Assembly (NCBI GenBank): GCA_023512835.1
Contig: CM042086.1
Span: 2,986,299 to 3,050,298 of the forward strand
Direction of reading: 5' to 3'
DNA: 64,000 nt
Source: Taxillus chinensis
Taxonomy: Eukaryota > Streptophyta > Magnoliopsida > Santalales > Loranthaceae
Position 1 is the stretch's first letter. Every line of letters starts with the position of its first letter. Under the pieces are notes generated by a model. That model worked only from the letters and a program-made list of their open reading frames with translations. It was not told where the DNA came from and did not search any database. The translations under genes and the position numbers were made by a program. Below, one piece after another: positions 1 to 11,450 of this stretch.

Positions 1-115
1 TTCACCATTTCTGCGACCAAGAACCACCTCGACAATGACGCCGCCGTAGAGCTGACCCCGCCGGAGATCGCCCTCCTCCGTCATCTCCTCCGGCGAATCC
101 ACCTCCTTCGCTGAT
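1..115 (+). CDS. possible 3' tip of an unidentified gene (partial)
   Basis: From base 1 an open frame runs 37 codons to TGA at 113-115. It ends in a leucine- and arginine-rich tail (ALLRHLLRRIHLLR) and is much richer in GC than the sequence after it. That fits the last codons of a gene entering from the left, but I recognise no family. The alternative is that this GC-rich stretch is the noncoding first exon of the FRS gene that starts at 1271, in which case the open frame is incidental. Confidence 0.3.
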
Positions 116-1270
116 TAAATCTCTCCAGCGTAAGGATTCTCGAAAATCCAAAGCAATTCACTGTAGTTTCCATTGTATTTGGTCCTCTGTTGGTTTTGAC
201 CTCCAAGCCCTAGAAGGCGGCAACTGATGTGCTTCATCACAACATAATTTGAATTGTTTTCCAAGCCTCTTGTTTGATTCCCTGGAAAGAAGGGGGAAAT
301 CAATAACGACTTTTGTTGTGATTTGGTTATTTAATTTTTTGAACACTCAACACTGAACCTTGTGAATTCTGGGATTTCCATGCTGAGGTTTTGGATTCCA
401 TTTTAATTGAAATATGTTTTTGTTTTTATTTAGTTTTTAAGGAATTTCTTCGGTGAGCAGGAGGTATGTATAAATGTAATCTGAATGTTGCATTAAATTT
501 ATACGACTAGTTGTTTCACTTGTTTTTGAGTACCTGTTTTTTTCTTTGAGTAAGTATGAAGCAATCTATATTTTTTTAAAATTGCATCATATGATTCATT
601 TCCAGTATAAGATTGCCTATTTCCTGACTTCAGACATGTTTGCATAACATGTAAGCTTGTTATTACATCAAACATCATACACAGTGTTGGAGTCTCGTTT
701 CTTTCCTGATACTTTTAAAAATTGAAGTGAAGAAAGAATTCCCCTAAGAAACAAGAGGACATGAAATGTTTATGAATCACTCAATTGAAACGAAGCATAA
801 AGGTATAAACTCTAGGCTGATGTGATATTTGATGTTGTACAATGTTTTTTGCGAAAGCACCTACATAGTGATGTAACTTTAACACCCATAATATTGTAAT
901 GATGTCTAAAATGTATGAAAGTAGACTAATCCAAAGCATGTTAGCTTCTAGGAAACTTGAAACTTGAAAGTAATTTGGCATTAGAAATCTGTAAGGTTTG
1001 GTTAACTTGGTCACCATGCTGTTCACTTCTTAGCAGACCCTTAACTGGAAAGGCTATCATACCACAAGGGAAACTAAGTCTGAACATGAATGCCAATGAT
1101 CTAAGCGTTCTGTACTGGCTGTGTTTATTAACTTTTTTGAGATTTATTATTATTTGATATTTTGCATTCTGCTTTTGTCAGACAATTTTTTTAGCAATTT
1201 TGTTTTTCCCAATATTTTTAACAATTTATTTTGCAATACTTTCTTGTTGGTTGTGTGTTTTACTTGTCAG
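116..1270 (+). other. upstream region and probable 5'UTR intron of the FRS gene
   Basis: AT-rich sequence with no convincing coding frame. It ends in a pyrimidine-rich tract and a splice-acceptor-like TTGTCAG at 1264-1270, directly before the ATG at 1271, so the coding exon is probably preceded by an intron in the leader. I could not place the donor with confidence. Confidence 0.45.
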
Positions 1271-3268
1271 ATGGATGAAGCTTCTCTAGTCAGTGAACAG
1301 GTGCCCAGTGGTGAACTAAGCGAAACATTGAAAGAAATAGATGATGACAGAACAGAATTAAATGGTCTAAATGGCATATCTCCAGAGAGGAAGGAATTTG
1401 TTGCACCTACCATTGGCATGGAGTTTGAATCATATGATGATGCTTACAACTATTATAATTGCTATGCCAAGGAAGCTGGCTTCCGTGTTAGAGTAAAGAA
1501 TTCGTGGTTCAAGCGTAATAGTCGGGAAAAGTATGGTGCGGTACTGTGTTGCAGTAGCCAGGGTTTCAAAAGGATTAAGGATGTAAATCGTTTAAGAAGG
1601 GAAACACGAACTGGTTGTCCTGCAATGATAAGGATGAGATTAGTGGACTCCCAGAGGTGGAGAATACTTGAAGTTGCACATGAACACAATCACTTATTGG
1701 GTGCGAAAATCTACAAGTCAGTTCAGAAAATGAACCCTGGAATGAAAAGGAAGTCACAGTTGAATTGTGATGCAGAAGTGAGGACAATCAAGTTGTACCG
1801 AGCTCTCGTGATAGATGCCGAGGGTAACTCAAATTCTATAGCAAGAGAAGTCCGAGAATTTTCTGTTCGTCCTAATCACTTGAAACTTAAAAAAGGTGAC
1901 GCTCCAGCTGTCTACAATTATCTCTGCCGAATGCAACTAACAAATCCAAATTTCTTTTATTTGATGGATTTCAATGATGAAGGGTGTCTTAAGAATGTCT
2001 TTTGGGTTGATGCTAGGTCTAGAGTCGCATGTGGTTACTTCGGTGATGTTATTTTTTTTGACAACAGTTATTTATCGAACAAATACGAGGTGCCTCTTGT
2101 GGCTTTTGTTGGTGTGAATCACCACAGCCAATCTGTGCTGCTGGGTTGTGGCTTGCTTTCTGGTGAGACAGTGGAATCTTATGTGTGGTTGTTCAAAACA
2201 TGGCTCACCAGTATGTCTGGTAGGTCTCCTCAGACTATTATCACTGACAGGTGCAAAGTGTTACAGAGTGCTACTGCAGAGGTGTTTCCAAGATCTCACC
2301 ACTGTTTTAGTTTGTCTCTCATCTTGAAAAGAGTTCCGGAGAAATTAGGAGGGTTGCGCAACTATGATGCAATTAGAAAGGCATTGATTAGAGCAGTTTA
2401 TGAAAGTCTGAAAGTAAATGAATTTGAATCAGCATGGGGATTTATGGTCCAACACTTTGGAGTTGGAGATAATGATTGGCTTCAATCTTTATATGAAGAT
2501 CGAAACCACTGGGCCCCAGTATACTTGAAAGACATGTATTTTGCTGGATTGGCTGCTGCACAGCCAGGTGAGAGCTTGAACCCTTTCTTTGAGAGATACG
2601 TGCACAAGCAAACAACTTTGAAAGAATTTCTTGATAAGTATGAATTAGCCCTACAAAAAAAGCACAAGGAAGAGACTCTTGCGGATATAGAATCAAGAAA
2701 CTCAAACCCTGCATCAAAAACAAGATGTTCTTTTGAATTGCAGCTCTCTAAAACATACACAGCAGAAATTTTTAGAAAATTTCAATTTGAGGTCGAGGAG
2801 ATGTATTCTTGCTTTAGTACAACAACATTACACAATGATGGGCCAATTAAAATCTTTTTGGTGAAGGAGCGCATGTTAAGCGAGGGAAATAGGAGGGAGA
2901 TTAGGGATTATGAGGTTCTATATAATAGAGGGCAAGCAGAAATACGCTGCATTTGCAGTTGCTTCAACTTTAAAGGGTACTTGTGCAGGCATGCACTGTC
3001 TGTGCTTAACTTTAATGGAGTGGAGGAGATTCCATCCAAGTACATTCTTCCCCGGTGGAAGAAGGACTATAAGCGTTTATATGTTCCGGATCTTGGTGCC
3101 GGTAATAGTGATGTTAACAATCGGATTCAGTGGTTTGATCAGTTATACAAAAGCGCCTTGCAAGTTGTGGAGGAAGGCATGATTTCTCTAGACCACTACA
3201 AGTTTGCATTGCAAACATTTGAGGAATCTTTAAATAGAGTTCACAATGTAGAAGATGTGCATGAATGA
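1271..3268 (+). CDS. FAR1-RELATED SEQUENCE (FRS6/FRS8-like) transposase-derived transcription factor
   Basis: A 665-aa protein in a single coding exon. Residues about 45-145 form the FAR1 DNA-binding domain, a WRKY-GCM1-type zinc finger with the CC pair near 93, a Cys near 116 and the HEHNH ligands near 138. Residues about 230-350 form the MULE transposase domain, with blocks VDARSR, FFDNSYL and ITDRCK. Residues about 558-576 form the SWIM zinc finger (CICSC followed by CRHAL). This order is the signature of the FHY3/FAR1 family, domesticated Mutator-like transposases acting as nuclear regulators of light and developmental genes. The start was chosen because an acceptor AG abuts this ATG and the family's acidic N-terminus follows; a longer upstream frame reads intron. 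Similarity is closest to FRS6/FRS8 as I remember them, not checked. The frame is intact, so the gene is probably functional. Confidence 0.93.
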   Translation: MDEASLVSEQVPSGELSETLKEIDDDRTELNGLNGISPERKEFVAPTIGMEFESYDDAYNYYNCYAKEAGFRVRVKNSWFKRNSREKYGAVLCCSSQGFKRIKDVNRLRRETRTGCPAMIRMRLVDSQRWRILEVAHEHNHLLGAKIYKSVQKMNPGMKRKSQLNCDAEVRTIKLYRALVIDAEGNSNSIAREVREFSVRPNHLKLKKGDAPAVYNYLCRMQLTNPNFFYLMDFNDEGCLKNVFWVDARSRVACGYFGDVIFFDNSYLSNKYEVPLVAFVGVNHHSQSVLLGCGLLSGETVESYVWLFKTWLTSMSGRSPQTIITDRCKVLQSATAEVFPRSHHCFSLSLILKRVPEKLGGLRNYDAIRKALIRAVYESLKVNEFESAWGFMVQHFGVGDNDWLQSLYEDRNHWAPVYLKDMYFAGLAAAQPGESLNPFFERYVHKQTTLKEFLDKYELALQKKHKEETLADIESRNSNPASKTRCSFELQLSKTYTAEIFRKFQFEVEEMYSCFSTTTLHNDGPIKIFLVKERMLSEGNRREIRDYEVLYNRGQAEIRCICSCFNFKGYLCRHALSVLNFNGVEEIPSKYILPRWKKDYKRLYVPDLGAGNSDVNNRIQWFDQLYKSALQVVEEGMISLDHYKFALQTFEESLNRVHNVEDVHE

Positions 3269-4155
3269 CAATACTCTATGTTTAGTGCATTGTTGTATAA
3301 ATTGTCTTCCTGCAATATGAATATAGCTCCTTAATTTACACATTAGTTTTCTTGCAGATGCCATATTTCTTACACCTTGGTTTTGCATTTGTAGTAATGA
3401 GACCAGTAGGTAAATGAGCATCCAACCAAGTCGATATTATTACTGGTTTGGTAGAGCAGTTGATGGCTGAATTTTCTGCAGAAGATGATTAGAGAGGCAG
3501 AGCGAAAGTTGTTCTATGTGATTTTTTAATTTTCTGTAGTTACTGATTAAGTGGAGCTTGCAGCTTGTGTTCCCAAGAGAAACTCCAAAATGTGTCTCAC
3601 CAACCAGGGGGATTTTGAATTTGCTTTATTGACAAAAGCAACACTACGTTCGTTTATGTTGGGGGTGATCAGTGCCATTATGCATGTGAAGCCAGATTAG
3701 TTGTGTCATATGAGAATGAGTCCGGCTGGAGCTGGTGTAGTATAAATTGGTGAAGCAAACTGGCCTGGATAATGGTGGAATTAATTCCTCTCCTGATTCC
3801 TGAAGTCATAGGCAAGCTGAATTTAATGGTCACTGTTTACGTATCCCGATCACTAAAACAATCACCGTCAAAAAATTTGTTGTCGTAGGATGTTTGAGCA
3901 TTCATAAAATTGTCTTGTTCTATCTATGTTCTTAACACTTATATCTATACCTATAAATGATAGAAAAATTCAATGAATCTTTATTCACTGGTCAGTAAAA
4001 CACTAGATTTTGTAGTGGTAGTGTATTTCAAATTGAATAATGTTATGTATTAGTGGGGTTGTAATTGGTGTGTAACTTTAATGCTATAATAATATATTAT
4101 ATTATTGGAAGAAAAAATAATAAATTTATGAATTAATCCTGTTCTATCACATGTT
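3269..4155. other. FRS 3' flank, no gene seen
   Basis: Contains the likely 3'UTR of the FRS gene and then AT-rich intergenic sequence. I see no open frame with a recognisable product. Confidence 0.5.
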
Positions 4156-7100
4156 TTACAAGCCAATTACGCATATATTTTTGATTTCGAACTTGGTATG
4201 AACAGTGGTCACCGATGCCAAATGTTGATTGGATAAGTGTGACCTTTGGTCACTAATGATCATCTTAGAAATATCAAATTTGCAAAATATATTAGTTTTA
4301 ATAAAATCTACAACTTTGGCATCATTGGTTCTCATGGCTTTGGTTTCCACCAACTTGCTCAAATACAGGGACGGATCCAGAAAGTTTGATTAGGGCGGGC
4401 CGAGATATAAACCGTATAATCTACATTTGTTACCTAAAACTATGATTAGAATCATCTAAGTTAGAGATAAAATTCTAAATCACCAAAATCGAACTAAATT
4501 GACCTTCCGAAACTACTAATTTAATTTATCAAATCGTCAAAACCAAACAAAATCGATTTGATTGAGTTTGAAACCGAATAATATTATCGGTTTGATTTGT
4601 TTTGGGATTTCAAAACCGCGGTTTAAATTAAATCAAACTAAACAATATTATCATTTATTTTTTAATTTTAATTTTTAATTTATTTATTTAAGGTGGTTTA
4701 TTAATACATGATATGTTATGTTTGTGAACTATGTTATCTGATTTTAAGACTTTTAAAATTATAAATTCAATATATATTAGTATTAATGTGCACACATAGT
4801 ATTTTTTTTATTTTATATCATTTTAACTTTTAAAAATTCAAATATTTAATGAATTAAATTCATCTAAAATTTTCATATATATATATTATTAATTAATATA
4901 TATAGCTATAATTTAAAATTATATTTATATATATATACACATATAAATATAACTATATATATTTTACTATAATTAAATTTTTAAATTTTAATATAAATAT
5001 ATATATATAATAAAAAAATTAAAATTTGGCCCCCCCCTAAATCCGTCACTGCTCACATAATCTACAAGAACCAAAATATATTCAAATTCGAAAGATCTAT
5101 GAAATGGTCCCATATAATTGATGCCCATACATCAAAGATCTCATAAAATATATTAAGTTGTTGAGGTATTTCGTGTCTCAGATATTTTACGCAAGTGTTG
5201 ATAATGAATACGTCTTTCAAAAATCATAAGCGTTATGAAATAATAAGGCTGATATAATTCAAACTCTTAAACCTTCCTAGCAATCCATCGTGTTCTTAAG
5301 AGTCCTTCACAAGTAAGTATATGGAAAAATCTCAACACAAAAATTCATTATTAAGAACACATCTCCTAATAATTTGATCATTGTTAACACACCATAGATA
5401 AGGATTATCACAAAAGTAAAGTTGAGTCTTACTATTCTAATTCTTTTCTTGGGGCTTCCTATAATGGACATGAATTTCATAAGCAACCAAATAATTCACC
5501 ATATCAACATTTCATGAATAAGAATTAGAGACAATATACATATGCTCATTAGAAAAAGTGTCTCACAATCCCAAATAAGTGATATCCTTTGATATATGAA
5601 GAAGTCATCTCATGTGACCAGCAATCGGGTTTTTAGACCCCTTCGTATCTCTTATCTTGATGTTAAACCCTTGGAAAAGTAACACCCACCCAATAAGTAT
5701 GGCTTGGCACCAAATTTCTTCAAGAGAGGTATCTCAATGTTATATGATTAGAGAAAACAATAACTTTTGATATGAATAAATAGGAACAAATTAAACTCGT
5801 ATAATGCAAAGATTGTATAGAAATCCTTCTCGTTGGTGGTGTAGTTGCACTTAGTTATATCCAAAGTCCTTAAGGTATAAGAAATGACATGTGGAACTCC
5901 ATATACTAACTCCAACTACAAAGTTAGAGGCATTAAACATCAACTCAAACAAATGGTCCCATCTCGATGGTCAAATAATCAATGGAGTGGTTAGTTGCTT
6001 CTTTGACTTATCAAAGGCCAACCTGCAAAAATCATCAAAAACAAAATCCTTCTATTTTTACAACAATTATGATAATGGATGCACAATTTTCCTAAAGTCC
6101 TTAATAAAGCATTTGTAAAAACATGAATGGCCTAGGAAAGAGTGGACATCTCGAACATAAACAAGATAGGGTAAAGATTAAATAATATCTACTTTATACT
6201 TATTCACCTCTATGCCATGCATGGAAACTACATGTCCTAGAACTATGCCTTGCTTTAATATGAAGTGACATTTTTCAACTTTAAGCAAAAGGTTTTTATC
6301 AATACAATGACACAACACATGTCTTAAGCTAGAGTGATATATTGGTAGGTACTTGAAGCATTGCAAAGACTAAATGACATCCTCTTATAAATGAATGTAT
6401 CAAATCGGTATGTGTGATGTGACGATGATCTTTTCTTTGTCCTCTAGAGCAATGAGAACAAAAAAAAACTAGAAATACCATAAAAAAGCAATAGTGTGTC
6501 CAACCTGCTAGTCTTACTAACATTTGGTCAATGTAAGGGAGTGAGAAGTTGTCTTTGCAAGTGTTAGTATTTAATTTCATATAAATAATACAAACTCTTC
6601 AGCTATTCTGGACTCACATAGAAACCAATTCCTCCCTCTCATTTCCTACTATAGTGATACCAAACTTAAACAATTTCTCTACCTCTTTCTTAAAAACCTC
6701 TAATAATGTTGAAATCATTGAATAGGTTTATCACCATCTTCTAATAGAATCCTACACACAAATAAATAGGCTATGTCCTGGAGTATCAGCTAATGTGTCT
6801 AACCATTGCCTCAATGTTTTCTCTCAAGAGACCCAATAGTTGGGTCTCTTGGTCTAGTCGGTGATTATTAGAAATGATAATAGGCAATATATCTTCACTC
6901 ATTAAATATGCATATTTTAGATTAGAAGACAAAGGTTTTAACTTTAATGTAGCTAGGTGTTTTATGGATAGAAACATGCAAGACATAGAAACTTGTGCAC
7001 AATCAGAAGTGTGATCTATATGTGTATCATCATCATCATTAGAAAACAACACATCCAAGTCATTAAAAATCCATATCGAAATAGTACTCAATATTCACAT

Positions 7101-8330
7101 CACTGAAATCAAAATTGAAGTTATTATCACATTGATTCAGTGTGTGAGATGAAGAATGCACAATCTTCATCAGAAGGATGTTTCATGGAATCTAAAATAT
7201 TAAACCTAATAGTTTCATCACTAAATTCCATTAAAAGTATACCTAAATAAACATTAATTATGGTCTTGGTAGTTTTGAGGAAAAACCTTCCAAGAATAAT
7301 AGGGGCATGAGAGTTTGCCTAATTATTCTCCATATTAAGAATATAGAAATTGACAAGGAAGATGACATCTCTTACTTAAACAACTACATCTTCGAGAACA
7401 CTAGCTAGACCATCCGTGGATCTATTTGCTAATTGAACCACCACCTTTGTTTGGTTGAGTTCTCTAATATGTAAAGATCAAAAGATAGAATGAGGCATCA
7501 CATTAATGGAGGTTCCGTAGTCTTATAAGGAATCAAAAAAAATGTAACTCGTTAATGGTGTATTGAATGGTGAATATTTTGAGAACCTTGCACTTTAGAG
7601 GCTTAGCAAGAGTGGTTGTGATTAGTACTGAGACGATCCTCACAAAATTGACTTTATAAGTTTCCTTCAGGCTTCTTCGATTGGTACATAACTCCTTCAA
7701 GAATTTGACATACCTATGAATTTGCTTTATGGCCTTTAGGAATGGAATATTGATCTACACCCTCTTGAAAGTATCCAAGACCTCTTGTTACAATACATAT
7801 TCCACCAACTTCTTAGTTTGGACAACCCTATTAAGAAAAGGGAGAGGTCGAGGGGTGACCTCTTTGTCCTTTATCAACCTTTTCTCCTTAGACTTTGATT
7901 TGGCCACATTTGAGCTCATTGGGGGTTCCTTCTTCTTAATATGATAACACTAATATTGCTCTTTGAATTTGGAGTGGGTTGGGAAAGAATGATCCCATAC
8001 ATTTGATTTACCAATTCGTGTAAATTAGGTCTTCATTGAACTTTTCGACTGACCACAAGTTATTTGAGGTGGTCATTAATACTTTATTCAACCTTTCATT
8101 GAGGAAGTGCTTGTTGTTGTTTACTCAATTAGCCCTTATACCTTTTTTTTCCTATATAATAAAGATTAAAGTGATCCCTCCATCCTAGATTGTAAATCAA
8201 TGAGAAAACATTACATTTTTGTTGTGGAGGTTGCTATTGTTACTTGTATAACTTTCTTGGAAACATTCTAGCACACTCTTTTATATCCTAGAGTTGGGGA
8301 CAACTTTTGATAACTAATTTAGAGATGTAT
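4156..8330 (-). mobile_element. decayed Ty3/gypsy LTR-retrotransposon internal region
   Basis: Short broken frames on the minus strand follow the gypsy order when read from high to low coordinates. Around 7200-7560 is an aspartic-protease-like stretch with SINVMP and ILGRFFL. At 6329-6580 is the start of reverse transcriptase (SLPYIDQMLVRLAG). At 6178-6366 RT continues (EKCHF, GIVLGHVVS, HGIEV). At 5040-5110 and 4156-4362 are two integrase pieces; the latter contains NDAKVVDF and IISDQ. Many stops and frameshifts make it non-functional. Sequence from 7600 to 8330 is probably gag but too degraded to be sure. I found no LTRs. The two integrase pieces are separated by the insertion at 4366-5051. 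Confidence 0.75.
4366..5051. mobile_element. 686-bp hAT-type non-autonomous element inserted in the gypsy integrase
   Basis: Ends are inverted: CAGGGACGGATCCAG on the left against CAGTGACGGATTTAG on the right (reverse complement). Flanking 8-mers are CTCAAATA (4358-4365) and CTCACATA (5052-5059), one mismatch, which is the hAT target-duplication length. The interior is AT-rich and noncoding. The minus-strand integrase frame continues across the site when the element and one duplicate are ignored, so these are real insertion boundaries. It is younger than the retrotransposon. Confidence 0.8.
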
Positions 8331-8331
8331 A

Positions 8332-8493
8332 GGCTCCGTTTGTCGAACCTGTTTTATTTTTTAAAATATGATTGTTTTCAAAAATTATGGGTCCAGATGA
8401 ATTTACACCACTCATAAATACTAAAAAAATCAAGCCCATAATTTTCAAAAACAATCATATTTTCAAAAATAATATACTCAAACCAGACAGGCC
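8332..8493. mobile_element. fold-back MITE, about 162 bp
   Basis: The two halves are long inverted repeats of about 60 bp: GGCTCCGTTTGTCGAACC and a following TTTTCAAAAATTATGGG stretch on the left match the reverse complement of the right half ending AACCAGACAGGCC. The flanks are TATA on both sides (8328-8331 and 8494-8497). A related copy lies near 49454-49638; they share the central segment around GAGTGGTGTAAATTCAT. Confidence 0.65.
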
Positions 8494-8839
8494 TATAAAT
8501 TCCACAAATCCTCGTGGAGATAGATTATGGTGTTTTTTTGTGCCAATGCAAGTTGTCTCATCGTTGAAGTCAGCTCATCAATTTTGTAGCCACCACAAAT
8601 GACATTATCACTAGTAATATTCTTCATAGGTTCATCTTACAACTATAATAGTCATTTCATAATAGTCTATAACTATAACAGCCATTTCAAGTCACACGTG
8701 TAAAGTTGTTCAATCCACTTATAAACAGGTTATAAATTACTAAGTCAGCCAACCTGCTTGTTAGGCAGGCTAGCCCATGGGTTAAGCCATATTATAATTA
8801 TTACTATATATACTAATTATGTAAATATATTTAATAAGT

Positions 8840-9010
8840 ATCATATAGTCTAATGATTTAATACTTTAGAGAAGGTTTGGGGTTCGATTTTAGAGTTATA
8901 CCTGGAGTTGAGTTTATGTGTTGGGTGGTGCGAGGGGGGTAGGTGGGGTGAGGGGAGATTCTAGGCCGGACCTATATAGGCTATGACTGGTATAAAAGTC
9001 AAATCTAATC
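8840..9010 (+). mobile_element. possible tRNA-derived SINE fragment
   Basis: An A-box-like TAGTCTAATGATTTAATACT (about 8846-8865) is followed by a B-box-like GGTTCGATTTT at 8881-8891. Spacing is slightly short but typical of the 5' end of tRNA-derived plant SINEs. The rest is G-rich and then AT-rich, with no clear poly(A) tail or target duplication. Confidence 0.35.
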
Positions 9011-9129
9011 ATTTAAAATAAGGTTTATGTAACGTATAAGTTATTTTACATAAAAATAAAAAAAATCCCCGGGGTGCGCGGTAAATATATAAAATTATCC
9101 ATAAAGTAAATATAATATAATAAATTTAA

Positions 9130-10487
9130 ACATCATAAAGCGCTTTAAGCTGCTCGCCAAGTCGGCATCGCCTCGCCGCCAAGGAACCCCTCCTTGCCGT
9201 CGCGCGGAGTTGTTCCCGAACATGAACGGAACTTCATATCCCTCTTCCGTGGTAAGCCCTCCACTCCACAACTCAATATCTAAATTTTCTGTTTGTTTCC
9301 CGGGAAAATTTAGGAAAGAAAAATTGATTTTAAAGCTTCGAACGGTTCAGTACCTGGAAACTAACCAGCTGACCGATTTCGTTGTCGTCGTCGTTGTTGT
9401 TTTTGTGATTAAGAATTGATTGGACATGTTTTTTCCCCATATTGATCCTCTGTGTTTTATGTTTGGGGGCTCTTTTTTGTGGGCTTGCTGTATGTGGGTT
9501 GTAAAGTGAATTTTTTCCTCGATTTTGTTTAAATGTTTGATAAAATGACTCAAAGAAGTGCTGAATCAGAGTCCAATGTGTATATGGTTCTTCCTAATGT
9601 TTAGATTTGTGTTCATATGTCCAATGAACAAGCCACACATCATCACTAGCCACCCCCCACCTCCTTCTTAAGTCATCAAGAAATCACGGAATGACCTTTC
9701 CTAACACGAGCCTCCCAGTCTCTCAGGGTGTCTCTGTGCACTGTAGATTGTACTTGGTCATTTGTTTTTCAGGACTTTACTAGTTAAAGCTTTTTCTCTG
9801 CATTGCTCATGTTATTTTCCTTGGAAAATATAGGCACTAGTTCAAATAAATCAATTATTGGGTCATTTTTAACTTTCTTGGGGCCAATGTCTTCACAAAG
9901 CAAATGAAGAAATTAAATGAAGGGAATATATCTAATACTTCACGTCTATCAACCTAATCTGCATTTCTTAAAGTTAGTTGAGTGGAAGAAAAGAGGAGAT
10001 GGAACTTCGTGATCACGCTACAAAATTTTATACAAGTTGATTCAGTATTTTTTTACTAGCTAGATTCTTCAACTTTGTATTCTGTCTGGTTAATGACAAT
10101 GATGTTTTGATGTTAGTGTTTTTCCAAAATTGCTTTCTCTAATTCAATTTCAGATTATGAATTGCTCAATTTGCTTACATATCTCTTGGATTAGGAATGA
10201 ATAATGATACTACTGATATAATTTCAACTGGGTTTTCAGGAACTTCTTCAGCGGTAAGTAATTTCTTGGATTTACTCTTAGTTTAACCAGATGGAGTGAC
10301 AAATCAACAGCTTGTACTTGCAATTATATTGTGTCAAATTGAGATATATGTTCTATGTAAATAAACATTTCAGGATGGGAAACATTCAGATGGTGTAGGG
10401 AAGAAGCCCCAGTTAGGGAAATAAGCTCTTGATTTCTGAGAAGAGAAACCACCCCCACCACCCGCAATCTCCAAAAAAAAAAAAAAA
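9130..10487 (+). promoter_or_regulatory. probable promoter and spliced 5' leader of HUS1
   Basis: A GC-rich block at 9140-9250, unlike its AT-rich surroundings, ends at a donor-like GTGGTAAGCC (GT at 9251-9252). Further down, TTTTCAG (ending 10239) precedes a 14-nt segment and a strong donor GTAAGTA at 10254, and ATTTCAG (ending 10374) opens the last leader segment. A two-intron leader with a 14-nt micro-exon is therefore possible. The leader ends in an uninterrupted A-run immediately before the HUS1 ATG. A palindrome TTTCCCGGGAAA lies at 9296-9307, inside the putative first intron. Confidence 0.4.
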
Positions 10488-11450
10488 ATGAAATTCAAGG
10501 CATTTCTCACTGACAATGGTGTCAGTCTCCTAGACAAGAGGTTCCTACCTGCCCTAGACAAAATGGGGAGGATATGCCACCTCTATCTCACCAGAGATCA
10601 CACCATGTTTCTCCACAACCTCCTCAATGGTGACGGAGTCCAGTCCATTGCACAATTCCATAAAGAAGCTCTCTTTGAGGACTACCGCATCTCCAGCCAG
10701 AATGATGATCGCATCGCTTTCACCATTGATGTTGCCCTACTCCAACGTGCAATCCGTAGTAGTGTCACCATCAGTGCCTGGGGTGGCGGTGGCAACACTG
10801 CTGCAAATCGCCTACAGATCAAGCTGGTCAAGAAGTTACCTCCTAATTCTCAACAGCCAATGCCCTTCCTTAGCTTTGAAACCAAAGGTTACAAATCTGC
10901 AGTCATCCAAGACATACCCATATCAAAACCGTTTTCAAGAGCTGATGTTCTTGAGCTCCAGGTTGCTCTTGATGCTGCCCAAGATCTTCCCCGAACTTTG
11001 GTTCAGGTGCCAGACTTGAATCAGCTACAAAACTTCATGGACCGGATGAAGCATGTGGGGGAACTGCTTAATGTTACAATCACCAAATATGGGGATCTTC
11101 ATTTGCAGATCTCTACCACTTTGATCACCCTTGGTGCTGAATTCCGCAAACTGTTGGTTGTTGGGGAGCAAGAAGAGGCTCCGAGTAGGGATCAAAATCT
11201 CACTGCTCAGTCTCGCTCGGAAAGGGCAATTCAGTCGGGGAATGCTCAATCTGTCCAAGTGAGTTTGAAGCACTTTTCAAAGAGTCTCCAGTGTCACTTG
11301 GCAAAGCCAGATTGTGCTTTCTATGGAATTTCTCCCCATGGTGCATGCTTGACTGTGATATTTCAGTTCTTTATCACAGGTTCACATCAAACTGACAAAT
11401 CTATTAGTTTACATTGCAGACTCCCAGTACTTGACCCAGGTTCTACTTGA
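10488..11450 (+). CDS. HUS1: checkpoint protein HUS1 (9-1-1 clamp subunit)
   Basis: A 320-aa intact single-exon frame. HUS1 forms the PCNA-like RAD9-RAD1-HUS1 ring loaded at stalled forks and resected breaks, where it activates ATR signalling in the nucleus. The start MKFKAFLTDNGV, the internal CHLYLTRDHTMF and SWGGGG-type region (SAWGGGG near 99-105), FLSFETKGYKSAVIQDIPIS and the end KSISLHCRLPVLDPG match plant HUS1 as I remember it, and the length is that of the family. The ATG is the first codon after the A-run and opens directly into the conserved N-terminus. The downstream neighbour is a convergent PPR gene. The absence of introns in the coding region could be ancestral or reflect retroposition; I cannot tell here. 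Confidence 0.93.
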   Translation: MKFKAFLTDNGVSLLDKRFLPALDKMGRICHLYLTRDHTMFLHNLLNGDGVQSIAQFHKEALFEDYRISSQNDDRIAFTIDVALLQRAIRSSVTISAWGGGGNTAANRLQIKLVKKLPPNSQQPMPFLSFETKGYKSAVIQDIPISKPFSRADVLELQVALDAAQDLPRTLVQVPDLNQLQNFMDRMKHVGELLNVTITKYGDLHLQISTTLITLGAEFRKLLVVGEQEEAPSRDQNLTAQSRSERAIQSGNAQSVQVSLKHFSKSLQCHLAKPDCAFYGISPHGACLTVIFQFFITGSHQTDKSISLHCRLPVLDPGST

